Shown here one piece after another: positions 54,087 through 63,739 of a stretch of 64,000 nt of DNA. The stretch comes from Burkholderiales bacterium. GTDB lineage: Bacteria > Pseudomonadota > Gammaproteobacteria > Burkholderiales > SG8-39. The position numbers were made by a program, and so were the translations under genes. Location of the stretch: contig JADGRQ010000005.1 of assembly GCA_017880775.1 (NCBI GenBank), positions 132,094 through 196,093 of the forward strand, given 5' to 3'. The notes under the pieces were generated by a model. It saw only the letters and a program-made list of their open reading frames with translations. It was not told where the DNA came from and ran no database searches. Numbering within the stretch: the stretch's first letter is position 1; each line of letters begins with the position of its first letter.

Positions 54087-55652
54087 ATGGAACCTCGCCA
54101 CTTCCGCTTCTGGCCGCCGCACCTCCCGCACAGTCTCGCCGCGCCGAGCACGACCGTCCACGCCCTGCTGGAAGCTGCTGCACTGCGCCATCCGGACAAG
54201 CCGGCGACGATTCATCTCGGCTCGGCCCTCAGCTACGGGCAGTTGCGCCAGCAGGTCGACGCACTTGCCGGCCATTTGCAGCGGGCCTGCGGTGTAAACC
54301 GCGGCGACCGCGTGATCCTCGACATGCAGAACAGCGCGCATTGGGTGGTCGCCTGTTTCGCGATCCTGCGCGCCGACGCGGTGGTGGTGCCGCTGAGCCC
54401 GATGAACATTGCCGGGGAACTCGCGCAATACGTCGCCGACAGCGATGCGAAAGTGGCCATTGCCGGCGAGGAAGTCGCGGCGCATTTTTCCGGCCTGCCC
54501 ATCGAGCACCTGATCCTCGCGGGCGGAAAGACCTGGGACGATGCGCTCGCCGCCGGGCACGGCGCCGGGCCATCCGTCGCGCAGCCCGACGACCTGTGCA
54601 TGATGCCCTACACCTCGGGCAGTACCGGGCAGCCGAAGGGCTGCATGCACACGCACGCGACGATTCTGCACAACGTCATCGGTTCGGCGATCTGGAAGAA
54701 CGTGAGCCCTGAGTCCGTGGCGCTCGCCACCGCTCCGTTTTTTCACGTCACCGGGCTGGTCCACAGCCTGCTCGCGCTCGTCTACGCAGGCGGCAGCATC
54801 GTCATCCAGCCGCGCTGGGATCCACTCGCTGCGGCGAAGCTGGTCGAGCGCCATCGCTGCACCCACTGGGACAACGTGCCGACGATGGTGGTGGATCTGC
54901 TCTCGCACCCGGGGGCGCTCGAGCATGACCTGTCCTCGCTCAGGTTCATTTTCGGCGGCGGCGCGGCGATGCCGGAGGCGATCGCGCAGAAGCTCTTCGA
55001 CATCTGCGGCGTGCACTATATCGAAGGCTACGGGATGACCGAGACCATTTCGCAGACCCACATCAATCCGGCGCAGCGTCCGAAGAAGCAATGCCTGGGA
55101 ATCCCGACCTTCGACACCGAATCGCTGGTGATCGACCCGGCGAGCTTCGCAGTCCTCGGGCCGGGGGAACAGGGCGAGATCGTGGTGCGCGGGCCGCAGC
55201 TGCTGGTTGGCTACTGGAACAACGAGCAGGCCTACCGTGAATCATGGGTCGAGATCGAGGGAAGGCGTTTTTTCCGGACCGGCGATCTGGGCCGCATGGA
55301 TGAGGACGGCTACTTTTTCATTTCCGACCGCTTGAAGCGCATGATCAACGCGGCGGGCTTCAAGGTCTGGCCCGCCGAGGTCGAAGCCGCGATGTACAAG
55401 CACCCCTCGATCCAGGAGTGCTGCATCGTCGCCAGCCCGGACGAGCGCCGCGGCGAGACCGTGAAGCTGGTGGCGGTACTCAAACCCGAGGCGCAAGGCA
55501 AAGTCACCGCCGCCGAAATCATCGATTGGGCGCGCGGCCAGATGGCGGCCTACAAGATCCCGCGCAAGGTCGAGTTCTCCGATGCGCTGCCGCGCACGCC
55601 CTCGGGCAAGCTGCAGTGGCGGGTGTTGCAGGAACGGGAGTTCGCCAAGTAG
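54087..55652 (+). CDS. AMP-dependent acyl-CoA synthetase
   Basis: 521 residues, ANL family. P-loop YTSGSTGQPKGCMHTHATI, A5 motif EGYGMTETISQTH, A7 GDLGRMDEDGYFFISDRLKRMI and the catalytic Lys in RTPSGKLQWR. It matches medium- or long-chain fatty acid CoA ligases in length and order. Co-oriented with the FadB-like and thiolase genes 5 kb downstream, it fits a fatty or dicarboxylic acid degradation set. The substrate is not determined. Confidence 0.92.
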   Translation: MEPRHFRFWPPHLPHSLAAPSTTVHALLEAAALRHPDKPATIHLGSALSYGQLRQQVDALAGHLQRACGVNRGDRVILDMQNSAHWVVACFAILRADAVVVPLSPMNIAGELAQYVADSDAKVAIAGEEVAAHFSGLPIEHLILAGGKTWDDALAAGHGAGPSVAQPDDLCMMPYTSGSTGQPKGCMHTHATILHNVIGSAIWKNVSPESVALATAPFFHVTGLVHSLLALVYAGGSIVIQPRWDPLAAAKLVERHRCTHWDNVPTMVVDLLSHPGALEHDLSSLRFIFGGGAAMPEAIAQKLFDICGVHYIEGYGMTETISQTHINPAQRPKKQCLGIPTFDTESLVIDPASFAVLGPGEQGEIVVRGPQLLVGYWNNEQAYRESWVEIEGRRFFRTGDLGRMDEDGYFFISDRLKRMINAAGFKVWPAEVEAAMYKHPSIQECCIVASPDERRGETVKLVAVLKPEAQGKVTAAEIIDWARGQMAAYKIPRKVEFSDALPRTPSGKLQWRVLQEREFAK

Positions 55653-55655
55653 ACG

Positions 55656-57296
55656 ATGGCGCTCGTTACTCCCTCACCCGCAGGCCATGCAACGCCTCCC
55701 AACCCGGGCAGCGGGGCCGTTTGCACGCTCGAAGACCACGCAGCCCTGGTCGCGGCGCTGCGTGCCCCGGGCTGCTTCGGCCACAGCGTATCGCGCATCG
55801 AGGTCATCGAGACGCACATTTCCAGCATCATCCTGACCGGCGAGTACGCCTACAAACTGAAGAAACCGGTCAATCTCGGTTTTCTCGATTTCACCACGCT
55901 TGAAGCGCGACGGCGCTGTTGCGAAGATGAGTTGCGCCTGAACCGCCGCACCGCGCGTGACCTTTACCTTGCGGTGACCGCGATCTCCGGCACCCTCGAC
56001 AGCCCCGTTGTCGCCGGTACAGGCCCCGCGATCGAATACGCGGTGCAGATGCGGCAATTCCCGCCGCAGGACACTCTCGATTGCGTGCTGCGCCGCGGTG
56101 CGCTCGATGCCGCGTGCGTCGACGCCCTCGGCGCCGCGGTCGCGGCATTTCACGGCACGATTGGCGGCGCTGCGCAGGCGAGCGACTACGGCGCTCCGGC
56201 GACCGTTCGCGCGACCGCGATCGACAACTTCGAGCACATCGGGCGCCTCGCGCCGCATCCGGATGCCCGTGCATCCCTGGAGCGACTGCGAAGCTGGACA
56301 GAAGACGAGTTTGCACGCAAGCGGTCCATCTTCGGGCAACGCAAAACCGACGGATTCGTGCGCGAATGCCACGGCGACCTGCACCTGGGCAACGTCGCAC
56401 TGATCGACGCGCGGCCGGTGCCGTTCGACTGCATCGAGTTCAACGACAGCTTCCGCTGGATCGATGTCATGAGCGAAGTTGCGTTCATGGTGATGGATCT
56501 CGTCGACCACGCCAGACCCGGTTTCGCGTTCCGGTTTCTCAACGACTACCTGCAGGCCACCGGCGACTACGCCGGGATCGCCGTGCTGAGGTTCTACCTC
56601 GTTTACCGGGCGATGGTGCGCGCCAAGATCGCACTGATCCGCGCGCGGCAGCCGGACCATTCCGTCGAGGTGGCGCGCGTGTCCCTCGAAACCTTCGACG
56701 AGTACCTGCGCCTGGCCGCTTCGCTGGCCGCGCCACGCCCCCCCGCGCTGGTTCTCACCTGCGGCCTGTCGGGGTCCGGGAAGACGACCGTCGCGCAGTC
56801 GGCGCTCGAGGCGCTCGGCGCGATTCGCGTGCGTTCCGACATCGAGCGCAAGCGCCTGCACGGACTGGCTGCGGATGCGCGCACCGGCTCAGCGCCCGAT
56901 GCCGGCCTCTATGCAGCGAATAGCACGCGTGCCACCTACGAGCGGCTCGCCGAACTTGCGCGCGCGATGCTGCCTTCCGGGTTTCCGGTGATTGTCGATG
57001 CGACCTTCCTGCGCCGGGCGGAACGGCAGGCGTTCGGGGACCTCGCCCGCGCCGCCGGCGCGCGGTTTCTGATCCTCGCCTGCGAAGCGCCTCCGGCAGT
57101 ACTGCGCGAGCGCATCCTCGCTCGCGCGCGCCAGGGTTCGGATGCGTCGGAAGCGACACTCGAAGTGCTCGAACGGCAGATCGCCGGGCGCGAACCGCTC
57201 GACGCGGGGGAACTCGCCGATGCGATCGTTTGCGACACATCCGATTCCGCCCGGCAGGCGGCGGCCGTTGCGGATCTCGCATCGGGCTTCAGATAG
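55656..57296 (+). CDS. Fusion of aminoglycoside phosphotransferase-like kinase and P-loop ATPase
   Basis: 546 residues. Residues about 30-350 are an APH-type kinase with the Brenner motif ECHGDLHLGN and metal Asp in PFDCIEF. Residues about 370-546 are a P-loop kinase (Walker A LSGSGKTT, then VIVDATFLRRAERQAF). Proteins with this arrangement are widespread in proteobacteria and of unknown function. It starts 4 bp after the acyl-CoA synthetase stop and overlaps the DHH gene by one base. Confidence 0.88.
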   Translation: MALVTPSPAGHATPPNPGSGAVCTLEDHAALVAALRAPGCFGHSVSRIEVIETHISSIILTGEYAYKLKKPVNLGFLDFTTLEARRRCCEDELRLNRRTARDLYLAVTAISGTLDSPVVAGTGPAIEYAVQMRQFPPQDTLDCVLRRGALDAACVDALGAAVAAFHGTIGGAAQASDYGAPATVRATAIDNFEHIGRLAPHPDARASLERLRSWTEDEFARKRSIFGQRKTDGFVRECHGDLHLGNVALIDARPVPFDCIEFNDSFRWIDVMSEVAFMVMDLVDHARPGFAFRFLNDYLQATGDYAGIAVLRFYLVYRAMVRAKIALIRARQPDHSVEVARVSLETFDEYLRLAASLAAPRPPALVLTCGLSGSGKTTVAQSALEALGAIRVRSDIERKRLHGLAADARTGSAPDAGLYAANSTRATYERLAELARAMLPSGFPVIVDATFLRRAERQAFGDLARAAGARFLILACEAPPAVLRERILARARQGSDASEATLEVLERQIAGREPLDAGELADAIVCDTSDSARQAAAVADLASGFR

Positions 57297-58255
57297 TGCG
57301 CCGCTTCGACGTGTTCAACGGCGACGCCGACGGGCTGTGCGCGCTGCAGCAGCTGCGGCTTGCCGAACCGGCGGATTCGGTCCTGGTGTGCGGCCCGAAA
57401 CGCGACATCGAACTGCTTGCGCGCGTCGACGCTGAACACGGCGACCTGGTCACCGTGCTCGATGTCTCTCTCGACCGCAACCGGACTGCGCTGCAGCGCC
57501 TGCTGGTCCGCGGCGTACGGGTACGGTATTTCGACCACCACTACGCGGGCGTCGTTCCGCGCGATCCGCTTCTCGAAACCCATATCGAGACCGGGCCGGA
57601 CGTTTGCACCAGCATCCTGGTGGACCGCCACCTCGAGGGCCGCTGGCGAGCGTGGGCAATCGCGGCCGCTTTTGGCGACAACCTGGCCGGCAGCGCAACC
57701 AGGCTTGCGCGGACTCTGGATCTCGAACCCGCAGTGCTGGACGCATTGCGCGAACTTGGCGAGGCGTTGAACTACAACGCGTACGGCGAGACCGAGGCCG
57801 ACCTGATGATTGCCCCTGCCCGGCTGTTCGAACGCATGCGCGGATTCGCCGATCCACTGCGCTTCGCGGCCGAGCACCCGATCGTGCGGCAACTGGCAGC
57901 CGCCAAATCCGCCGACCTCGGAGCGGCGCGAGTAGTGGCCCCCTCGAGCGCCTCGGAAAAGGCGGCAGCGTTCGTGCTCCCCGATGCCGCCTGGTCCCGG
58001 CGTGTGCTCGGCGTGTTCGCGAACGAGCTTGCCACCTCTACGCCCGGCCGTGCGCACGCCGTGCTCGCGCCCGACGGGCATCAGGGCTATGTGGTCAGTC
58101 TGCGCGCCCCGCTTGCGCATCCGGCGGGCGCCGATTCGTTCTGCCGCGAGTTCCCAACGGGCGGCGGGCGCGCTGGCGCAGCCGGCATCGAGCGCTTGCC
58201 GGAATCGGAGCTGCCGCGATTCATCGCCCGCTTCATGCACGTGGGTTGGCGCTGA
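57296..58255 (+). CDS. DHH-family phosphoesterase
   Basis: 319 residues from a GTG overlapping the previous TAG. The DHH start RFDVFNGDADGLCALQQLRLA contains the metal-binding DADG motif, and RVRYFDHHYAG is the FDHH motif; the C-terminal DHHA1-like region has SFCREFPTGGGRAGAAGIERL with the GGG loop. DHH enzymes cleave short nucleotides, cyclic dinucleotides or pyrophosphate. Pairing with the APH-P-loop kinase is the usual arrangement of this fusion type as far as can be judged. Confidence 0.87.
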   Translation: MRRFDVFNGDADGLCALQQLRLAEPADSVLVCGPKRDIELLARVDAEHGDLVTVLDVSLDRNRTALQRLLVRGVRVRYFDHHYAGVVPRDPLLETHIETGPDVCTSILVDRHLEGRWRAWAIAAAFGDNLAGSATRLARTLDLEPAVLDALRELGEALNYNAYGETEADLMIAPARLFERMRGFADPLRFAAEHPIVRQLAAAKSADLGAARVVAPSSASEKAAAFVLPDAAWSRRVLGVFANELATSTPGRAHAVLAPDGHQGYVVSLRAPLAHPAGADSFCREFPTGGGRAGAAGIERLPESELPRFIARFMHVGWR

Positions 58256-58316
58256 TCTGCGCCGGCATTGGCGGCCTGACGGCAGCGGCAGACCCGATCT
58301 GGCATCATCGCGACCT

Positions 58317-59024
58317 ATGACCCAAGCCACCACCGCCCAGCTCGAAGCCCTGGCCAGGCTGGACACGCCGACGATCTGCAACGCGCTGGAGCTGGCTACA
58401 CCCGAGCGTCGCGGTTACGGCTACACCGTGAAGCCGCTGGTGTGCTGCTTCCCCGAGCTGGCCCCGATGCTCGGCTACGCCCGCACCGCCACCTGCCGCG
58501 CGATGAGGCCGATCAGCCGCGACAAGGCGCAGGTGCGCAAGCAGCGCTTCGAGTACCTCGACTACCTCGCATCCGGCGGTCCGCTGCCCGCGATCAGCGT
58601 GGTGCAGGACCTCGACGGGTCGAATATCGGGTTCGGCGCGTTCTGGGGCGAGGTGCAGACCAACATCCACAAGGCGCTCGGCTGCCTCGGCACCATCACC
58701 GACGGCTCGGTGCGCGACATCCCGATGATGGCGCCGGGTTTCCAGGTGCTGGCCGGCTCGATCGGCCCGAGCCACGCGTTCACCCATCTGGTCGAGTTCG
58801 GCTGCGACGTGGTGATCCACGGCATGCACGTTACCTCGAGCGACCTGATCCACGCCGATCGGCACGGCGCGGTGGTCATCCCGCTTGAGGTGGTGCAGAA
58901 GGTGCTCGACGCCGCCGACCTATTGGCGCGCCGCGAGGCGGTGATCCTCGATGTCTGCAAGGCGCCCGGGTTCAGCGTCGCGAAGCTGAAGCAGGCGATC
59001 GGCCAGTCCGACGAGATCCACTAA
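58317..59024 (+). CDS. RraA/HMG-CHA aldolase family protein
   Basis: 235 residues. The family segment GCLGTITDGSVRDIPMMAPGFQVLA has the RD pair and HADRHGAVVIP supplies the metal Asp, as in 4-hydroxy-4-methyl-2-oxoglutarate/CHA aldolases. These split protocatechuate-pathway intermediates to pyruvate; RraA proper regulates RNase E. The catalytic Arg and Asp are kept, favouring an aldolase or oxaloacetate decarboxylase. It stands alone 62 bp after the DHH gene. Confidence 0.82.
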   Translation: MTQATTAQLEALARLDTPTICNALELATPERRGYGYTVKPLVCCFPELAPMLGYARTATCRAMRPISRDKAQVRKQRFEYLDYLASGGPLPAISVVQDLDGSNIGFGAFWGEVQTNIHKALGCLGTITDGSVRDIPMMAPGFQVLAGSIGPSHAFTHLVEFGCDVVIHGMHVTSSDLIHADRHGAVVIPLEVVQKVLDAADLLARREAVILDVCKAPGFSVAKLKQAIGQSDEIH

Positions 59025-59049
59025 ATCCGCCGGGCTTTCTTCGCCTCTG

Positions 59050-60018
59050 CTATGCGGCCGCCATCAAACTGGCGGCTCGCAGGCTCTCGCGGCAATCGCG
59101 CACGATCCGCTCCAGCAACTCGGCGCAGCTCGGGATGTCGTGGATCAGTCCGACCACCATGCCCGCGCTAACGATGCCGCCATCGACATCACCGCTCCTG
59201 ATCGCGACTTTGCCGCGCGCGCCCGCGACGAGGTGGCGTACCTCCTCGAAATTCGCACCGCGCCTTTCCATCGCGACGACCTCGTCCGACACGGCATTCT
59301 TCAACACCCGCGCGGTGTTGTGCATGGTGCGGAATATCAGGTTCGTGTCGCGCTCGGTGGCCTTCAACAACGCCTGCTTGACGCTATCGTGGATCGGCGC
59401 CTCCTTGGTGCACATGAAGCGCGTACCCATGTTGATGCCCTGCGCGCCCAGCGCGAGCGCCGCCGCCATCGCGCGGCCATCGCCGATGCCGCCCGAGGCG
59501 ACGACCGGAATTTTCAGCGCGTCGACGGCTGCGGGAATCAGGATCAGGTTGGGCACATCGTCCTCGCCGGGGTGACCTGCGCACTCGAAACCGTCGATGC
59601 TCACCACATCAACGCCGTGACGCTCCGCCGAAAGCGCGTGACGCACCGAAGTGCACTTGTGCACCACCTTGATGCCCGCCGCCTTGAACTTGCCGATGAA
59701 ATCCCTTGGATTGTTGCCGGCGGTTTCGACGATCCTGATGCCACTGTCTACGATGACCTGCATGTACTCCGCGTAGGGCGGCGGCGTGATCGACGGGAGA
59801 ATGGTGAGATTCACCGCGAACGGCTTGTCGGTCATCGTCCGGCAGCGCTCGATTTCCCGGCGCAGGTCTTCCGGCGTGGGCTGCGTCAGCGCCGTGAGGA
59901 TTCCCAATCCCCCGGCATTCGACACCGCCGAGGCCAGTTCAGCGGTTCCCACCCACTGCATGCCGCCCTGGATGATGGGATAGCGAATGCCGAGCATGTC
60001 CGTGATTTGTGTCTTCAT
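59050..60018 (-). CDS. Nitronate monooxygenase
   Basis: 322 residues. FMN TIM barrel of the 2-nitropropane dioxygenase/NMO class: IRYPIIQGGMQWVGTAELASAVSNAGGLGIL, VSIDGFECAGHPGEDD with the catalytic His, and VASGGIGDGRAMAAALALGAQGINMGTRF. It oxidises nitronates such as propionate-3-nitronate, or may act as an enoyl-ACP-reductase-like protein. It is divergent from the FadB-like gene, with 47 bp between starts. Confidence 0.92.
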   Translation of the reverse strand: MKTQITDMLGIRYPIIQGGMQWVGTAELASAVSNAGGLGILTALTQPTPEDLRREIERCRTMTDKPFAVNLTILPSITPPPYAEYMQVIVDSGIRIVETAGNNPRDFIGKFKAAGIKVVHKCTSVRHALSAERHGVDVVSIDGFECAGHPGEDDVPNLILIPAAVDALKIPVVASGGIGDGRAMAAALALGAQGINMGTRFMCTKEAPIHDSVKQALLKATERDTNLIFRTMHNTARVLKNAVSDEVVAMERRGANFEEVRHLVAGARGKVAIRSGDVDGGIVSAGMVVGLIHDIPSCAELLERIVRDCRESLRAASLMAAA

Positions 60019-60065
60019 GATGTCCTGGCGCCTGAGTGGATGAAGTTTCCCGTATCCTGCCAGAT

Positions 60066-62180
60066 ATGAGCGACCAGCCGGTGGTGCGGTTCGAACTACA
60101 GGACGGCATCGGCATCATCACGATCGACAATCCACCCGTGAACGCACTCGGTCCGGGCGTGTCCGACGGCATCGTCGAGGCGGTGGAGAAAGGCGGCGCC
60201 GATCCGCGTGTCAAAGCCATGGTGATGATCGGGGCGGGGCGGACTTTCATTGCAGGCGCGGACATTCGCCAGTTCGGCAAGCCGCGTGCGGCCCCTGCGC
60301 GGCGCAGCTATGACGTCCTCGACCAGAGCAACAAGCCGGTCGTCGCCGCGATCCATGGGTATGCGCTGGGCGGTGGCCTCGAAAATGCGCTGGCCTGCCA
60401 CTACCGGGTGGCGGTACCCGGCGCCAAGCTGGGCCTGCCCGAGGTGCTGATCGGCATCATTCCGGGCGGCGGCGGCACGCAGCGCCTGCCGCGTCTGATC
60501 GGCCCCAAGGCCGCGATGGAGATGATCCTGTCCGGGCGGCACGTGCCGGCTGCCGAAGCGAAAACGCTCGGTATCGTGGACGAGGTCGTCGACGAAAAGG
60601 ATCTTCTCGGCGCGGCGATCGACTACGCACGCAGGATCGCCGACCAGCGCCCGTTGCCGCGCGTGCGCGACCGGGCCGACAAGCTGGCCGAGGCGAAAGC
60701 CGATCCCGGGATGTTCGATGCGATGCGCAAATCCATTGCCCGGAAGGCCCGCAACCAGAAAGCGCCCTACAGCGGCATCGCAGCCGTCGAGGCCGCCGTG
60801 ACCCAGCCCTTCGACGAGGGATTGAAGACGGAGCGGCGGCTGTTCGCGGAACTGGAGAGTTCCGACGAAGCGAAGGCGTTGCGCTACGCCTTCTTCGCGG
60901 AGCGCGAGATTGCGCGCATTCCAGGCCATTCCAAGGACATGAAGCTGCCCGAAATCAGAACGGCGGCGATCGTCGGTGCCGGCACCATGGGCGGCGGGAT
61001 TACCATGAGCTTCGCCGAATTCGGCTTCCCCGTGAAGCTGCTTGATGCCTCGCGCAAGGTGCTCGACCGGGGGCTGCAGCGCATCAAGGACAACTACGCC
61101 GTCAGCGTTAAGCGGGGGAGTCTCACGCAGGCGCAGATGGATGAGCGGCTTACGCGCATCCAGCCGGTCGAAACCTATGAGGAGATTGCGGATTGCGATG
61201 TCGTGATCGAGGCCGTGTTCGAACGCATGGACGTCAAGAAGGCGGTATTCGCCAGACTGGACGCAGTCATGAAGCCGGGCGCGATCCTGTTGACCAACAG
61301 CTCGGCGCTCGACATCGACCAGATCGCCGCCGCGACAAAGCGGCCGGAGGCGGTGGCCGGGGCCCACTTCTTCGCACCCGCCAACGTGATGAAGCTGTAC
61401 GAGGCTGTCAACGCCACCAAAACCGCTCGGGTGACACTCGCTGCCGCCATGAAACTTGGCCGCGCCATCGGAAAAATCAGCGGCTACGCCGGAAATTGCG
61501 ACGGCTTCGTCGCCAACCGCAGCCGTGGGCCGTTCAATATCGAACAGGGGCTAATGATCGAGGAAGGCGCGTTGCCCGAGAAGATCGACCGGGTGATGGT
61601 GGACTTCGGGTATCCGATGGGTCCGTTCGCGGTCAACGATCTGTCAGGCCTCGACATCAGCTACGACACCAGGAAGCGCCGCGCTGCGGCCGATCCGGCT
61701 TATCGCAAGATGCCGATTCCCGACCGCTTGGTGGAGATGGGGCGAAAAGGTCAGAAGACCGGCGCCGGATGGTACCGCTACGACAAAGGCGACCGCACTC
61801 CGATCGTCGATCCGATCGTGCATCAGATCATCAAAGACGTGGCCGACGAACTGGGCATCGCGCAGCGCACGTTTACCGACGATGAAATCCTGCGCCGGCT
61901 GCTGTTCGCTTCCGTGAACGAGGCCTGCAAAATCCTCGAAGAGGGAAAGGCGCTGCGCGCCAGCGACATCGACGTGATGTGGCTCAACGGCTTCGGCTTT
62001 CCGCGCTATCGCGGGGGACTCATGTTCTGGGCCGACGGAATCGGCGTGCGTGCGGTCTACGACCAGATTGCCGCGTGGCATCAGCAATACGGCGCCCGCT
62101 GGAAGCCCGCGCAGCTACTTGCGGACCTTGCGCAATCCGGAGGCTTGCTGCGCGAGTTGAAAGCAACAGCGGTTGCCTGA
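60066..62180 (+). CDS. Bifunctional enoyl-CoA hydratase/3-hydroxyacyl-CoA dehydrogenase (FadB/FadJ-like)
   Basis: 704 residues from the ATG at 60066. The N-terminal crotonase part (1-270) keeps both catalytic Glu residues in GGGLENALACHYRVA and LGLPEVLIGIIPGGGGTQRL. The dehydrogenase NAD site is IVGAGTMGGGI near residue 301, and HFFAPANVMKLYEAV has the catalytic His. The layout matches peroxisomal-type multifunctional enzymes. It catalyses two steps of beta-oxidation; the DUF35-thiolase pair follows directly and would finish the cycle. Confidence 0.94.
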   Translation: MSDQPVVRFELQDGIGIITIDNPPVNALGPGVSDGIVEAVEKGGADPRVKAMVMIGAGRTFIAGADIRQFGKPRAAPARRSYDVLDQSNKPVVAAIHGYALGGGLENALACHYRVAVPGAKLGLPEVLIGIIPGGGGTQRLPRLIGPKAAMEMILSGRHVPAAEAKTLGIVDEVVDEKDLLGAAIDYARRIADQRPLPRVRDRADKLAEAKADPGMFDAMRKSIARKARNQKAPYSGIAAVEAAVTQPFDEGLKTERRLFAELESSDEAKALRYAFFAEREIARIPGHSKDMKLPEIRTAAIVGAGTMGGGITMSFAEFGFPVKLLDASRKVLDRGLQRIKDNYAVSVKRGSLTQAQMDERLTRIQPVETYEEIADCDVVIEAVFERMDVKKAVFARLDAVMKPGAILLTNSSALDIDQIAAATKRPEAVAGAHFFAPANVMKLYEAVNATKTARVTLAAAMKLGRAIGKISGYAGNCDGFVANRSRGPFNIEQGLMIEEGALPEKIDRVMVDFGYPMGPFAVNDLSGLDISYDTRKRRAAADPAYRKMPIPDRLVEMGRKGQKTGAGWYRYDKGDRTPIVDPIVHQIIKDVADELGIAQRTFTDDEILRRLLFASVNEACKILEEGKALRASDIDVMWLNGFGFPRYRGGLMFWADGIGVRAVYDQIAAWHQQYGARWKPAQLLADLAQSGGLLRELKATAVA

Positions 62181-62192
62181 GGAGAAAACGCC

Positions 62193-62600
62193 GTGGCAGA
62201 AGGAAAGCGACCATTGCCGCAGCCGACCCCGGAGACGCAACACTTCTGGGATGGCGCCAGGGCCGGCGAATTACGCCTGCAAGTCTGCAACGACTGCAGG
62301 CATACCTACTTCCCGCCGCGCCCGTTCTGCCCGAAGTGCAGTTCGCGCAACGTGGCCGTCACCAGGGCAAGCGGGAAGGCGAAGCTGCATTCCTATGTGA
62401 TCCATCATCGCCAGGCGCCGGGTTTCGATCCTCCTTACGCAATCGCCGTGGTGGAACTGGCCGAAGGTCCGCGCATGATGACAAACATCGTAGGCTGTCC
62501 ACAGACGCCGGAAGCGCTGCAGCTCGACATGCCTTTGGAAGTGACGTTCGAGAAGCAGAACGACGAGATATCGCTTGCGCTGTTCAAGCCCGCGACATGA
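62193..62600 (+). CDS. DUF35 zinc-ribbon/OB-fold protein, thiolase partner
   Basis: 135 residues from a GTG preceded by GGAG. The zinc ribbon uses Cys32/Cys35 (CNDC) and Cys46/Cys49 (CPKC), and the OB fold follows (GKAKLHSYVIHHRQAPGF, then IAVVELAEGPRMMTNIVGC). DUF35 proteins form complexes with thiolases and are thought to bind or channel acyl-CoA. It overlaps the thiolase gene by 4 bp. Confidence 0.9.
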   Translation: MAEGKRPLPQPTPETQHFWDGARAGELRLQVCNDCRHTYFPPRPFCPKCSSRNVAVTRASGKAKLHSYVIHHRQAPGFDPPYAIAVVELAEGPRMMTNIVGCPQTPEALQLDMPLEVTFEKQNDEISLALFKPAT

Positions 62601-63739
62601 AGCCGAATACGATTGCCGTCGTCGGGGCCGCCGAGACGACCGACCTCGGCGTGATCCCCGGTTTGTCGCAGATACAGCTGCATGCTGACGCAGCGCTGAA
62701 CGCCATGCAGGACGCGGGCCTCAAGGCCACGGACATCGATGGCATCGCGACAGCCGGCGAAACGCCGAACACGATCGCGCATTACCTCGGCATCACCCCT
62801 ACGTGGGCCGACGGGACTTCGGTCGGAGGCTGCTCGTTCATGCTGCATGTCCGCCACGCCGCGGCGGCCATCAACGAAGGCCTGTGCAATACCGTGCTGA
62901 TCACGCACGGCGAAAGCGGCAAGTCGCGCGTCGCCGTCACGCCGCGCCCTCCTTTCCCCGGCAGCCTGACCGGCCAGTTCGAAGCGCCGTTCGGCGTCGC
63001 GGGGCCGCCGACCCAGTTCACGATCCCGGTGCTGCGCTACATGAAGACCTACGGCATCACCGAAGAACAGATCGCGATGGTCTCGGTCGTGCAGCGCGAG
63101 TGGGCGGGCAGGAATCCGCGTGCGACGTTCAAGACGCCGATCACGGTCGCCGACGTGCTTAGCAGCCGCATGATCGCGTATCCGTTCCGGATCCTGATGT
63201 GTTGTCTGGTGACGGATGGAGGCGGTGCGTTGATCTTAACGAGTGCTGAACGCGCGCAGGATTTTCCCCGCAAGCCGGTCTACATCGTAGGCACCGGCGA
63301 GAGCGTCGAATCACCGCTGATCAGCCAGATGGCCGATTTCACGTCGAGCCGCGCATTCCGAGTGTCCGGAAAGAAGGCTTTCGACGAGTCGTGCATCAAG
63401 CACGGCGACGTCGACCATTTGATGATCTACGACGCGTTCGCCCACTTGCCGTTGTATGGGCTTGAAGACCTGGGCTTCTGCAAGCCGGGCGAGGCAGCGG
63501 GGTTCATCGGCTCGCGCGCTACGGCTCCGGGTGGAAAGTTGCCGCTAAACACCAACGGCGGCGGACTGTCCTACATGCACTCGGGGATGTACGGCATGTA
63601 CGCGCTGCAGGAGAGCGTTCGGCAGATGCGCGGCATCGCGGCTGCACAGGTGGAGGGAGCGAAGATTTCGGTCTGCCACGGGGTGGGTGGGATGTTTGCG
63701 GCCAGCGGGACGATTATTTTTTCGAATGAGAAGATTTGA
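62597..63739 (+). CDS. Thiolase family protein (SCP2-type)
   Basis: 380 residues. Nucleophile Cys79 in TSVGGCSFMLHVRHAAAAI; the late motifs PLNTNGGGLSYMHSG and VCHGVGGMFAASG carry the second Cys/His functions typical of SCP2-type thiolases. It probably cleaves 3-ketoacyl-CoA (or carries out an aldol step in sterol-like degradation) together with the DUF35 protein. The family length is about 380-390. Confidence 0.9.
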   Translation: MKPNTIAVVGAAETTDLGVIPGLSQIQLHADAALNAMQDAGLKATDIDGIATAGETPNTIAHYLGITPTWADGTSVGGCSFMLHVRHAAAAINEGLCNTVLITHGESGKSRVAVTPRPPFPGSLTGQFEAPFGVAGPPTQFTIPVLRYMKTYGITEEQIAMVSVVQREWAGRNPRATFKTPITVADVLSSRMIAYPFRILMCCLVTDGGGALILTSAERAQDFPRKPVYIVGTGESVESPLISQMADFTSSRAFRVSGKKAFDESCIKHGDVDHLMIYDAFAHLPLYGLEDLGFCKPGEAAGFIGSRATAPGGKLPLNTNGGGLSYMHSGMYGMYALQESVRQMRGIAAAQVEGAKISVCHGVGGMFAASGTIIFSNEKI

